Of a DNA stretch of 64,000 nt, positions 47,254-55,903 are shown in pieces. Made by a program: the position numbers and the translations under genes. Position 1 is the first letter of the stretch, and each line of letters starts with the position of its first letter. Below the pieces are notes generated by a model, which worked only from the letters and a program-made list of their open reading frames with translations, was not told the DNA's origin and made no database searches. The stretch is from Terrabacter sp. 28 (GTDB lineage: Bacteria; Actinomycetota; Actinomycetes; Actinomycetales; Dermatophilaceae): NCBI GenBank assembly GCA_000955875.1, contig JYOE01000024.1, positions 186,568-250,567 of the forward strand, read 5' to 3'.

Positions 47254-48381
47254 TCAGGCGATGGCGCGCGGTCGCTCGGGCGTGGCCGAGGCCACCGCGG
47301 GCAGCTCGATGGACCCCTCGACGAGGCGTCGGTAGGTGCGGACGGCGGAGACGACCGGCTCGCCCTGCTCGTGCGAGTACGTGGTGGTGACGAGTCCGGC
47401 CGGCGTCAGCATCGACAAGCCGTCGACCGGGTCGGATGCGTCGGGCAGCAGCCCGGACACCACGGTCCCGGTCTCGCGGGCAGCGAGCGTCAGGGCGACG
47501 CTGCCGGTGATCGGGAGGGCGGGGTGGACCCGCCCCATCGACAGCATCCGGACCACGAGGTCGGCGCCGGCCGCCAGCTCGCCGGCATCCGGAGCCGCCA
47601 CGAGGGCCAGCTTCGGGACGGCACGTTCGGCCGCTGCGGGAGACTCGGCGAGTCCCATGGCGACCGCGCCTGCTCGACGGATTGCGTCCAGCGTGGCGAG
47701 CAGGTCGGGGCGGGCATCGAGCTGGGCCGGTGTCTCGCGGGCGGTGATCCCGAGGTCCGTCGCTCGGACGACGACGACGGGCGCGCCGGCGTCGACGAGG
47801 CTGGCCGTGACGCTTACGTCAGCGGCCACGAGCGTGTCGGCGGGGGACCCCGTCGGGAAGAGCGCGCCGGTGCTGCGGCCGGCCGGGGAGACGAACCCGA
47901 GGTCGACCCGCGGGCCGGGTCCGGCGACACCGGGGATCGTCGTGGTCGGTGTCTCGTCGAGCACGCCGTCACGGGTGGGGACGTCCTGCACCATCACCTG
48001 GCCGGTGTTCGTGTTCAGCACCCTGACGCGGGTGGTCGTGCCGGTCGGGGTGACCCAGCCCTGCCGCAGCGCGAAGGGAGCGACGACGGCCGAGCAGTTG
48101 CCGCAGTTGCTGCCCCAGTCGACCTTCGCCTCGTCGATGCCGACCTGGGCGAAGGTGTACTCCACGTCGATGCCGGGACGGTGCGACGGGCTGAGGATGA
48201 CGGCCTTGCTCGTGGTCGACGTCGCACCACCCACGCCGTCGAGCTGTCGGGGGTCCGGGCTGCCGAAGAGGCCGAGGAGCGTGGCGTCGAGGGTGCGGCC
48301 GGGAACGTCGAGGTCGGCGCGCCGGAAGACCCAGCACTTGCTGGTGCCCCCGCGCATCCAGGTGGCCGGTACGGCGCTCAT
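47254..48381 (-). CDS. PrpF/GalD-like isomerase
   Basis: PrpF-family proteins isomerise double bonds in tricarboxylates (aconitate, oxalomesaconate or methylitaconate). The 375-residue protein has the two-domain epimerase-like fold with WMRGGTSKCWVF, the GNCSAVVAPFAL segment with catalytic Cys, and GSVALT. ATG 48381 has GGAG 7 nt upstream. It sits at the head of the TctC-TctAB operon, so the transported substrate is likely a tricarboxylate of this type. Confidence 0.88.
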   Translation of the reverse strand: MSAVPATWMRGGTSKCWVFRRADLDVPGRTLDATLLGLFGSPDPRQLDGVGGATSTTSKAVILSPSHRPGIDVEYTFAQVGIDEAKVDWGSNCGNCSAVVAPFALRQGWVTPTGTTTRVRVLNTNTGQVMVQDVPTRDGVLDETPTTTIPGVAGPGPRVDLGFVSPAGRSTGALFPTGSPADTLVAADVSVTASLVDAGAPVVVVRATDLGITARETPAQLDARPDLLATLDAIRRAGAVAMGLAESPAAAERAVPKLALVAAPDAGELAAGADLVVRMLSMGRVHPALPITGSVALTLAARETGTVVSGLLPDASDPVDGLSMLTPAGLVTTTYSHEQGEPVVSAVRTYRRLVEGSIELPAVASATPERPRAIA

Positions 48382-48437
48382 GGTCACTCTCCAGGTGAGG
48401 TCGGTGTCTGACCGTTCCCAGAGTGGAGACGTCGGAG

Positions 48438-48477
48438 ATGTAGCACCAGCACGTATTTCTGAAAGGGGATGTAGCAG
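48438..48477. promoter_or_regulatory. Direct repeats in the LysR/prpF intergenic region
   Basis: GATGTAGCA occurs at 48438-48446 and 48469-48477, 31 bp apart (three helical turns). TGTAGCA recurs at 48613-48619. GGGTTAACCC is a palindrome at 48479-48488. The 260-bp gap between the divergent genes holds no other gene and is AT-richer than its surroundings. These are candidate LysR-type binding sites. Confidence 0.5.
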
Positions 48478-48641
48478 GGGTTAACCCATCTGGCAGAATG
48501 GTCCGCCAAAACCGGTTGGTCTGCTGGCTGCTCGTCGTCGCGTTGCGCCGATGACGGTGCGGCCCAATGACGGTAGGCATGTGTAGGGCGTGTTCGACAT
48601 ACTTAAGGCTCGTGTAGCAGCTCTTGAAGGAGATGATCGTC

Positions 48642-49580
48642 GTGCTGGACATCCGACGGCTCGAGGTGCTGCTCAAGGTCGTGGAGCAAGGGTCCGTCAC
48701 CGCTGCGGCGGAGGCCATGACGTACACCCCCTCCGCCGTGTCGCAGCAGCTGCGCCGGCTCGAGCTCGAGGTCGGCATGCCGCTGCTCCAACGCCACGCC
48801 CGCGGGATGGTGCCCACCGAGGCGGGCCACGTGCTCGCCGTGCACGCGCGCAAGGTCTTCCGGCAGATGGCCGCGGCGGAGAGTGACCTGCGTGACATCG
48901 CCGGGCTCCGCCGCGGCAGCCTCGAGCTCGGCACCTTCCCCACCGTGGGCAGCAGCTTCCTGCCGCTGGCCGTCAAGCGCTTCCGTCAGCTCTACCCGTC
49001 GATCCAGCTCCACATCCGCAGCGCTCGCGAGGCCGAGCTCATCGAGATGCTCGAGGAGGGGAGCGTCGGTCTCTCGATGCTGTGGGACTACGAGTGGGGG
49101 CGCATCCAGTCCGACCAGCTCTCGCTCACGACGCTCTTCACCGACCCCACGGTGCTCGTGGTGGCCGCGGACCACCCGCTCGCCCGGCGGCGCCAGGTGT
49201 CGATGGAGGCGCTCGCCGACGAGCCCTGGATCATCCGGTCGAACGACCACCCCGTCGTCGAGGTGCTCGGTCGCAGCGCCCTGGCCGCCGGGTTCGAGCC
49301 GCAGATCGCCTTCCAGGCCAACGACTACCAGGAGGCCCAGGCCATGGTGAGCGTGGGGCTGGGGGTGGCGCTCGCACCGCGCACCGCGGTGGTGAACAAG
49401 CACCCCAACGTACGCATCGTGTCCCTCGGTGACACGGCTCCCCACCGTCGGGTACTGGTCGCGCATCGGCTTGACCGGGTGCGAGCGGCGACCGAGATGG
49501 CCTTCCAGCAGGTGCTCTCCGACATCTCGGCCGGCTACGACCCCGACACGGGCCGGGTGCTCGACGAGCCGGGCTCCTGA
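48642..49580 (+). CDS. LysR-family transcriptional regulator
   Basis: The 312-residue protein has a LysR helix-turn-helix (LDIRRLEVLLKVVEQGSVTAAAEAM, TPSAVSQQLRRLELEVG) and a C-terminal ligand-binding domain (PTVGSSFLPLAVKRFRQLYP, WDYEWGRIQSD). GTG 48642 fits an AAGGAG box 9 nt upstream; the TTG and ATG codons before it are too close to that box. It diverges from prpF-tctC-tctAB and probably activates them when the carboxylate or its product is present. Confidence 0.92.
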   Translation: MLDIRRLEVLLKVVEQGSVTAAAEAMTYTPSAVSQQLRRLELEVGMPLLQRHARGMVPTEAGHVLAVHARKVFRQMAAAESDLRDIAGLRRGSLELGTFPTVGSSFLPLAVKRFRQLYPSIQLHIRSAREAELIEMLEEGSVGLSMLWDYEWGRIQSDQLSLTTLFTDPTVLVVAADHPLARRRQVSMEALADEPWIIRSNDHPVVEVLGRSALAAGFEPQIAFQANDYQEAQAMVSVGLGVALAPRTAVVNKHPNVRIVSLGDTAPHRRVLVAHRLDRVRAATEMAFQQVLSDISAGYDPDTGRVLDEPGS

Positions 49581-49613
49581 AGGGTCGGCGTCGTCCTCCC
49601 TGGCGGCGACCGC

Positions 49614-50024
49614 TCAGCCGAGGGTGTCGCCGTCGGAGGCGCTGTCGACGGTGAGGACGATGAGCGGGCTGTGCTGGAGCATCTCCGGCACGTCGGTGCG
49701 ACGCCAGCGCCGGGCGGCCGCCTCGATGAACGGGCGTCGCTCCTCGGGGTCGGTGAGCACCCGCGCGACCGCGGGCACGTCGGCGGCAACGGTCTGCTTG
49801 AGGTGGATCACGACGTGCGGGTCGGCCGCGATGTTGTGGATCCAGTCCCGCGTGCGGTCGGCACGCGGCATACCGGTGATGAACAGCTGGCCGTCGTCGT
49901 GGTGCAGGAAGATCTCGATGCGACGCTTCCGGCCGGTGCGCCGACCCGTGGTCGTCAGGTCGATGATCTGGCTGTGGAGCAACGCCGCTCGGGTGGACTC
50001 GCTCAGCGGGCTGTCGGGGTCCAT
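49614..50024 (-). CDS. Deazaflavin (F420)-dependent reductase-like protein
   Basis: The 136-residue protein has the PF04075-type pattern DLTTTGRRTGRKRRIEI, GQLFITGMPRADRTRDWIHNIAADP, shared with M. tuberculosis Ddn-like proteins. These use cofactor F420, which fits an actinobacterium. The start is ATG 50024. The substrate is unknown. It converges with the LysR gene. Confidence 0.85.
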   Translation of the reverse strand: MDPDSPLSESTRAALLHSQIIDLTTTGRRTGRKRRIEIFLHHDDGQLFITGMPRADRTRDWIHNIAADPHVVIHLKQTVAADVPAVARVLTDPEERRPFIEAAARRWRRTDVPEMLQHSPLIVLTVDSASDGDTLG

Positions 50025-50125
50025 GGCCTGATCCTCTCGACGGAACCGACCCGGCAACTCTAGGCGAGTCGCACGTCCCCGCACAGAAGCGGGACAGGTC
50101 CGGGCCACGGGAGGTTCAATGGGTT

Positions 50126-50266
50126 GTGGCCCGTCACCGGTCGAGGCGGTTCGCCTACTACGTGCCTCTCATCATCGCGCTGGCTCTGATCACTGCCGCG
50201 CTCATCGTCACTGCCGACCTGGCGCACCGGCTGGCGGACGCCCTCTACACGTGGACACGGTCCTAG
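50126..50266 (+). CDS. Small single-span membrane protein
   Basis: A 46-codon frame starts at GTG 50126 (GGGAGG at 50109-50114, spacing 11). It has a basic N-terminus (ARHRSRRFAYY), one hydrophobic helix (VPLIIALALITAALIVTA), and a polar end. Its third codon positions are GC-rich like those of neighbouring genes. An overlapping ATG frame at 50119 looks non-coding. I do not recognise a family. Confidence 0.5.
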   Translation: MARHRSRRFAYYVPLIIALALITAALIVTADLAHRLADALYTWTRS

Positions 50267-50310
50267 CCGGGCCGGAGCGACCACGCATGACCCCGGGACA
50301 AAACGGGAAA

Positions 50311-50322
50311 TTGTCATGACAA
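50311..50322. promoter_or_regulatory. Perfect palindrome before the MFS gene
   Basis: TTGTCATGACAA is a 12-bp perfect palindrome 13 bp before the GTG at 50336. It is AT-rich in a GC-rich context and probably binds a dimeric regulator; the first half resembles a -35 element. Confidence 0.5.
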
Positions 50323-50335
50323 GGGCGGTCAGGAT

Positions 50336-51703
50336 GTGGAGAATCTCCGGGTGATTCTCGACGCCGTCCTCCGCCACGCGCGCCCCCCGTCGCCCCTCGC
50401 CGGGCGCCTGTCGGTGCAGTCGCTGCTCTTCGCCCTCGGTGAGGGCACCTTCATGACGGGCTCCGCCGTCTTCTTCACCCAGATCGTCGGGCTGTCCGCG
50501 GCCCAGGTCGGCCTCGGTCTCACGTTCGCGGGGATCGCCGCGTTCCTCGCGGCACTGCCGATGGGCAAGCTCGTCGACCGCTTCGGCCCGAAGCGGATGT
50601 GGGCCGTCAGCGCGGCCGGCCAGGCGGCGATGTTCGCGCTGTGGCCGCTCATCGAGGGCTTCCAGGGCTACGTGGCGATGGCCGTCGGGATGGAGGTCAT
50701 CGGCGCTCTCGGCGGGGCGGCATACGGCGCGTACACGATCGACGTGCTGCCGGCGGACGAGCGCGTCAAGTCACGCGCGTACATGTACTCCGCGCTCAAC
50801 GTCGGCTTCACCCTCGGCTCGATGCTCGGCGGCATCGCCCTCGCGTTCCACTCGAACGACGTGCTGCACGCGCTCCCGTGGTTCACCTCGATCGCGTTCC
50901 TCGTCAACGCCGCCGCGATCACCCGCCTGCCCAAGGCCGCTCACGACGAGCGCACTCCCGAGGACCGGAGGACGAAGATCCCGGGGCCCGGCCCGCTGCG
51001 CAACCCGGGCTGGCTGCTCACGACCTTCTTCGGCGGCGTGTTCTGGACCAACCAGGTGCTGCTCAACGTCGTCATCCCGCTGTGGCTCGTCGAGAAGACC
51101 GACGCGCCGCGGGTGCTGCTGGCGTTCCTCTTCGGCACGAACACCGTCATGTGCATCTTCCTGCCGATGGTCACCTCGCGCGGCGTCAAGGACGTGCCGA
51201 CGGCGCTCAGGGCGGTCCGGCTGTCCTCCGTGTTCTTCGTCGTGTCGTGCATCATCACGCTGGCCACGCACGACACCGTCGGCTGGGTGACCATCGCCCT
51301 GGTGTGGCTCGGACACGTGACGGTCACCGGGGCCGAGCTGTACCTGTCGGCAGCGAGCTGGTCGTTCGAGGCCGAGCTCATGGACCCCCGCCAGCGGGGT
51401 GCGTACCAAGGCGCCGCCGAGCTGAGCGGCACGCTGGGCCGGGTCTGGGCTCCGGCGCTCTACACGTTCCTCGCGATGAACTGGGGCGCCGGCGGCTGGC
51501 TCCTCATCGCCGGCATCATCGTGGTCGCCACCATCGGCATCCACCCGTCGACACGGCTGGCCAAGCGCTTCCTCGAGCGCCACGTGCCGGCGGACGTGCT
51601 CGACGAGGCGAGGGCCTCGGCGCCCGAACCCGACGAGGCGGTCGCGGCCACCTCACTCCTGCCGACCGACACACCGGTGCCCGACCCCGATCCGATCCGC
51701 TGA
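50336..51703 (+). CDS. Major facilitator superfamily transporter
   Basis: The 455-residue protein has 12 hydrophobic segments and the MFS loop signature MGKLVDRFGPKRMW after helix 2. The start is GTG 50336 or GTG 50351 (GGAG 9 nt upstream of the latter); I list the longer. The substrate is not recognisable. No regulator gene is adjacent, but the palindrome upstream suggests control. Confidence 0.88.
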   Translation: MENLRVILDAVLRHARPPSPLAGRLSVQSLLFALGEGTFMTGSAVFFTQIVGLSAAQVGLGLTFAGIAAFLAALPMGKLVDRFGPKRMWAVSAAGQAAMFALWPLIEGFQGYVAMAVGMEVIGALGGAAYGAYTIDVLPADERVKSRAYMYSALNVGFTLGSMLGGIALAFHSNDVLHALPWFTSIAFLVNAAAITRLPKAAHDERTPEDRRTKIPGPGPLRNPGWLLTTFFGGVFWTNQVLLNVVIPLWLVEKTDAPRVLLAFLFGTNTVMCIFLPMVTSRGVKDVPTALRAVRLSSVFFVVSCIITLATHDTVGWVTIALVWLGHVTVTGAELYLSAASWSFEAELMDPRQRGAYQGAAELSGTLGRVWAPALYTFLAMNWGAGGWLLIAGIIVVATIGIHPSTRLAKRFLERHVPADVLDEARASAPEPDEAVAATSLLPTDTPVPDPDPIR

Positions 51704-51821
51704 CGGAGGCGGCCCTCACGGGTCGGCCTCGGGGGTCCCGCGCGCAGGGCCGCGCGCAAGGCGTTGGGGAGTACGCCGATTCCGGCCCGCGCCGCGCGTG
51801 CGCGTGGCTATCGTCTCGGCC

Positions 51822-52463
51822 ATGACAGGCCCCATGACGATGAACCGTGTCATCCACGCCGCCGTCCGGCGCGACCTCGACCGTCTCGCGTCCGCTCTCG
51901 CCTCCGTGCGCGACGGCGACCGGGCGCGGGCCCGGCAGCTGCGGGCGGCATACGCCAACCTCCACGACGAGCTCAAGCACCACCACGAGGGGGAGGACAC
52001 GCACGTCTTCCCGTTCCTCGCCAAGGTGGAGGGCGCCACGGAGCTGGTGGAGGTGATGGAGGCCGAGCACCACGCGATGGCCGACGCGCTGGCCGGAGCC
52101 CGCACCGCGATCGACACGTATGCCGCGACCGCGACGAGCGGTGACGCCCACGCGGCCAAGGACGCCATCGTCGCGGCACACGACGTCGTGGAGCGGCACC
52201 TGCACCACGAGGAGGACGAGCTCGAGCCGCTCATGCTGCCGCACATGGAGACTCCCGAGTGGAAGGTCGTGGAGAAGAAGCTCCGCCCGACGTCGATCAC
52301 GGAGTCGGGGCGGTTCATGGCCTGGGTCCAGGACGGCATGGGTGAGCGAGAGCGCACCTACCTCCGGTCGACCATCCCGGTCCCGGTGACCTTCCTGCTC
52401 AGCAGGCTGGCCGGCAGGTCGTACCACCGCGACGTCGCGCCCACCTGGCAGTCCTCCACCTGA
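51822..52463 (+). CDS. Hemerythrin-domain protein
   Basis: The 213-residue protein has a four-helix hemerythrin/HHE domain with iron ligands HHHEGEDTHVFPFL, MEAEHHAMADAL and HLHHEEDELEPLMLPH, and a hydrophobic-aromatic C-terminal end. It may bind oxygen or respond to NO or redox changes. ATG 51822 is supported by a TATCGT hexamer 7 nt upstream. The gene has no obvious partner. Confidence 0.88.
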   Translation: MTGPMTMNRVIHAAVRRDLDRLASALASVRDGDRARARQLRAAYANLHDELKHHHEGEDTHVFPFLAKVEGATELVEVMEAEHHAMADALAGARTAIDTYAATATSGDAHAAKDAIVAAHDVVERHLHHEEDELEPLMLPHMETPEWKVVEKKLRPTSITESGRFMAWVQDGMGERERTYLRSTIPVPVTFLLSRLAGRSYHRDVAPTWQSST

Positions 52464-52543
52464 GTGTTCCCCTGTCGCCCGACGATCGAGCGACTTCACG
52501 CCCAAAGCCGCCGCCGGCGCGCCGGCTGGCCCAGACTCTCCAC

Positions 52544-53230
52544 ATGGCCGAACCACGGATCGAGAAGGACGACGCGCCCCGAGGCGGGCGCCCGTCGGCG
52601 ACGGTGACCCCCGTGCTCGTCGCGGAGCTGCTCGCTGACGGCGAACGCATGCCGGTCTACGTGCACGTCGTCGACCATCCCGACGGGCGCGTGCTCGTCG
52701 ACACCGGCATGACGCAGCTGCATCCCGCGGTGGACGACATGGACCCCCGCCTGATCCCCCGGAGCGAGCAGGACGGCCTCGACCCGGACGAGGTCGACGT
52801 CGTCGTCAACACCCACCTGCACTTCGACCACTGCGGCGGCAACCACCTGTTCGCAGGCAAGCCCGTCTACGTCCAACGGGCCGAGCTGGACGACGCCCGA
52901 ACGCTCGACGACTACACGATCCGCGAGTGGGTCGAGGCGCCCGGCGTCGACTACGTGCCCGTCGACGGCACGCACGAGCTGATGCCGGGCGTCAGGCTCG
53001 TGCCCACGCCCGGCCACACGCGGGGCTCGCAGGTGGTCGTCGTCGAGACCGGCGCGCGCACGGTCGTCATCGCGGGCGACACCGCCGTCTTCCACGACGA
53101 GCTCGACAACCCCCGCACCGAGGGACAGCGACTCGTCCGCGCCCTCGCACCAGACGAGGTCTGGCTCTCGCACGAGCACGAGCCGTGGCGCCCCGCGGGC
53201 AGCGACGAGCCCTCTCCGGCGGGTGGCTGA
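52544..53230 (+). CDS. Metallo-beta-lactamase-fold lactonase-like hydrolase
   Basis: The 228-residue protein has the motif THLHFDHCGGNH (HxHxDH), GHTRGSQ, GDTAVFHDEL and a C-terminal HEHEP. This fits the AiiA/AttM-like N-acyl homoserine lactonase branch of the MBL superfamily, though other lactones are possible. A CAGACT hexamer ends 6 nt before the ATG. It is followed by a reductase-like gene 5 bp later. Confidence 0.85.
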   Translation: MAEPRIEKDDAPRGGRPSATVTPVLVAELLADGERMPVYVHVVDHPDGRVLVDTGMTQLHPAVDDMDPRLIPRSEQDGLDPDEVDVVVNTHLHFDHCGGNHLFAGKPVYVQRAELDDARTLDDYTIREWVEAPGVDYVPVDGTHELMPGVRLVPTPGHTRGSQVVVVETGARTVVIAGDTAVFHDELDNPRTEGQRLVRALAPDEVWLSHEHEPWRPAGSDEPSPAGG

Positions 53231-53234
53231 CAGC

Positions 53235-53798
53235 ATGCGAAAGCTGGCCTTCGCCATGAACGTGAGCCTGGACGGCTACGTCGCCGCCCCGGGCGACGAC
53301 CTCGGCTGGAGCGTGCCGAGCGACGAGCTGTTCCAGTGGTGGTCGGACCGGGTGGGCTCCACCGGACTCGCGCTCTACGGGCGCAGGCTGTGGGAGACGA
53401 TGAGCGCGCACTGGCCGATGGCGGGCGAGCAGCCCGGCGCCCCGCCGGCGCACGTCGAGTACGCGCGTCGCTGGCGTGACATGCCGAAGGTCGTCTTCTC
53501 CTCGGGCAACCCGGCTGTCGCCTGGAACGCGCGCATCGTCACCGGTGACGCCGTCACCGAGATCGCCCGGCTGAAGGGCGAGGACGGCGGCCGCATGGAC
53601 GTGACCGGCGCCACCCTCGCCGCAGCCGCCATCAGGGCCGGGCTGGTCGACGAGTACGTGCTCGTCACCCACCCCGTGCTGGTCGGCGGCGGCACACCGT
53701 TCTTCACGACTCTGGACAGCTGGGTGAACCTCGACCTCGTCGAGACCCGGTCGTTCCCCGACGGCGTGCTCCTCACGAGGTACGCGACCAGGCGCTGA
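53235..53798 (+). CDS. RibD C-terminal/dihydrofolate reductase-like protein
   Basis: The 187-residue protein has the reductase fold common to RibD C-terminal domains: FAMNVSLDGYVAAPGDD near the start, LALYGRRLWETM, and VLVGGGTPFF near the end. It probably reduces a flavin- or pterin-like substrate with NADPH. ATG 53235 is chosen; GTG 53223 would overlap the previous gene. Confidence 0.85.
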   Translation: MRKLAFAMNVSLDGYVAAPGDDLGWSVPSDELFQWWSDRVGSTGLALYGRRLWETMSAHWPMAGEQPGAPPAHVEYARRWRDMPKVVFSSGNPAVAWNARIVTGDAVTEIARLKGEDGGRMDVTGATLAAAAIRAGLVDEYVLVTHPVLVGGGTPFFTTLDSWVNLDLVETRSFPDGVLLTRYATRR

Positions 53799-53818
53799 CC
53801 TCCGGTGTCGGACGCCGG

Positions 53819-55717
53819 CTACAGGACGACGGCGGCGCCCATGGCGACGGTGCGGTCCTCGGGGAGCCGGAAGTACTCGGTGGGGGAGGCGGCGTTGTGC
53901 GCGAGGCCGACGAAGAGCCGCTTGCGCCACGTTCCCATCTCCTCGCCGGGTCCGCGCTGCACGGTGATGCGGGACAGGAAGTAGTAGGCGCTGTCGGGGT
54001 CGACGTCGATGATCTCGAGGTCGCGAGCGAGGGCGAGGGCGCGTGGCACGTCCTGGTCCTCCTGGAAGCCGAAGTTCAGCGTCAGGTGGGTGATGGCGTC
54101 GTAGGGGTCGCCGAGGTGGTCGAGGACGACCCGGTCCTCGTCGTCGACGAAGGGGACGTTGAGGGAGGCGGTGCTGACGATGAGGACGTTCTCGTGGATG
54201 ACGTGGTTGAACGTCGCGTTCTCGCGCAGCGCGAGCGGGGTCGAGTCCTTGCCGGGGTGGAGGAAGACGGCGGTGCCCGGGACCTTCGCCACCGGGTCGT
54301 GGTGGAGCCAGTCGATGAACGGCTCGAGGGGGCCTTCCATCGAGGTGCGGCGCTCGGTGACGAGGGTCCGTCCGCGCTGCCACGTGAGCATGACGGTGGC
54401 GACGATCGTCGCGATGAGGACGGGCAGCCAGCCGCCGTGGAAGAGCTTGGTGACGTTGGCGCCGAAGTAGGTCAGCTCGAGCCCCACGAGGGGGATGCCC
54501 AGCAGGAGCAGCTGCCAGCGGTTCCAGCGCCAGTGGGCTTCGGCGTACATGAGGAAGAGCGTCGTCGTGATGAGGAACGTCCCCGTCACCGCGAGGCCGT
54601 ATGCCGTCGCGAGCCGCTCCGAGGACTGGAACGTGACGAGCAGCAGGATGACGCCGACGAAGAGGGTCCAGTTGATGGCGGGCACGTAGATCTGCCCGCG
54701 CTCGTGGCTGGAGGTGTGGCGCACGGTGAGGCGCGGGAGGTAGCCGAGCCGCTCGGCCTGGCGTGACACCGAGTAGGCGCCGGAGATGACGGCCTGCGAC
54801 GCGATGACGGTGGCGAGGGTCGCGAGCACGACGAGCGGGAGCCTGAGGGCGTCGGGCGCGAGGCGGAAGAAGGGGTTGGCGGCGGCGGCCGGGTCCCGCA
54901 GGATGAGGGCGCCCTGCCCGAGGTAGTTCAGCGTCAGGGCGGGGAAGACGACGACGAACCACGCGCGGCGGATCGGCTGGCGGCCGAAGTGGCCCATGTC
55001 GGCGTAGAGCGCCTCGGCCCCGGTGATGGACAGCACGACCGCACCCATGGCGACGAAGGCGATGACCGGGCGGTCGACGACGAAGAGCAGCCCGTAGTGC
55101 GGCGAGAGCCCGGTGATGATCGCGGGGTCGCGGACGACCTGGCCGAGGCCCAGGACCGCCAGCACGAGGAACCAGAGGGCCATGACGGGGCCGAAGAACC
55201 GGCCGACGAGCTGGGTGCCGAGACGCTGTCCCGCGAAGAGGGCGGTGATGATGACCGCGCCGATCGGGACGACGAGGTGGGCGAGCGAGGGCGTTGAGAC
55301 CGACAGCCCCTCGATCGCGGACATGACGGAGATGGCCGGCGTGATGACGCTGTCCCCGTAGAAGAGAGATGCGCCCAGCACACCGAGCAGCATCACCAGT
55401 CCGAAGCGCTTGCCGCCGGGGCGCACTGCGGTTCGTGCGAGCGCGGCGAGCGCCATGACGCCGCCCTCGCCGTCGTTGTCCGCACGGAGGATGAAGGCGA
55501 CGTACTTGACCGAGACGACCACGGTGATCGACCAGAACACGAGCGAGATCACGCCGTAGACGTCGCCGGGGGTGGCGGCGACGGTGTTGTGGTCAATGGA
55601 GAAGACGGTCTGCAGGGCGTAGAGCGGTGAGGTGCCGATGTCGCCGAAGACGACGCCCAGAGCCCCGAGCGCGAGCCCGACGACGCCGTTGCGTGAGCGG
55701 TCCGATTCGTGTGCCAC
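53819..55717 (-). CDS. kup: Potassium uptake protein Kup
   Basis: Kup is a low-affinity potassium-proton symporter. The 632-residue protein has 12 membrane segments and the N-terminal signature GALGVVFGDIGTSPLYALQTVF, then FYGDSVITPAISVMSAIEGL and a cytosolic C-terminal domain. The GTG at 55717 has GGGAGGA upstream. It diverges from a KdpD-like sensor gene, with an array of 11-bp repeats between. Confidence 0.93.
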   Translation of the reverse strand: MAHESDRSRNGVVGLALGALGVVFGDIGTSPLYALQTVFSIDHNTVAATPGDVYGVISLVFWSITVVVSVKYVAFILRADNDGEGGVMALAALARTAVRPGGKRFGLVMLLGVLGASLFYGDSVITPAISVMSAIEGLSVSTPSLAHLVVPIGAVIITALFAGQRLGTQLVGRFFGPVMALWFLVLAVLGLGQVVRDPAIITGLSPHYGLLFVVDRPVIAFVAMGAVVLSITGAEALYADMGHFGRQPIRRAWFVVVFPALTLNYLGQGALILRDPAAAANPFFRLAPDALRLPLVVLATLATVIASQAVISGAYSVSRQAERLGYLPRLTVRHTSSHERGQIYVPAINWTLFVGVILLLVTFQSSERLATAYGLAVTGTFLITTTLFLMYAEAHWRWNRWQLLLLGIPLVGLELTYFGANVTKLFHGGWLPVLIATIVATVMLTWQRGRTLVTERRTSMEGPLEPFIDWLHHDPVAKVPGTAVFLHPGKDSTPLALRENATFNHVIHENVLIVSTASLNVPFVDDEDRVVLDHLGDPYDAITHLTLNFGFQEDQDVPRALALARDLEIIDVDPDSAYYFLSRITVQRGPGEEMGTWRKRLFVGLAHNAASPTEYFRLPEDRTVAMGAAVVL

Positions 55718-55775
55718 GAACCGACATCCTCCCAGCGGTTGCCGGTTGGGACCGGCTCGAGAGGTGAGGTCAGGC

Positions 55776-55855
55776 GTCAAGATCGCGTCAAGATCCGCCG
55801 TGCCGGGAGCCGTCCGGGGCGAGCCGTCAGGATGCCGTCAAGATCGCGTCAGGAT
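55776..55855. promoter_or_regulatory. Array of 11-bp-periodic direct repeats
   Basis: The core GTCARGAT starts at 55776, 55787, 55826, 55837 and 55848. Intervals are 11, 39, 11 and 11 bp, all in the 186-bp gap between divergent kup and the KdpD-like gene. Tandem 11-bp direct repeats are the usual binding layout of OmpR/PhoB-family response regulators such as KdpE. Confidence 0.75.
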
Positions 55856-55903
55856 GGCGACGTCGGGTGCCGCGACGCGGCGGTCCGGGTGTGCGCTAGG
55901 AGC

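Noticed and set aside
50119..50319. 66-residue frame at ATG 50119
   Set aside because: It has poor composition and no membrane or family features. The overlapping GTG frame at 50126 has a membrane helix and typical codon use.
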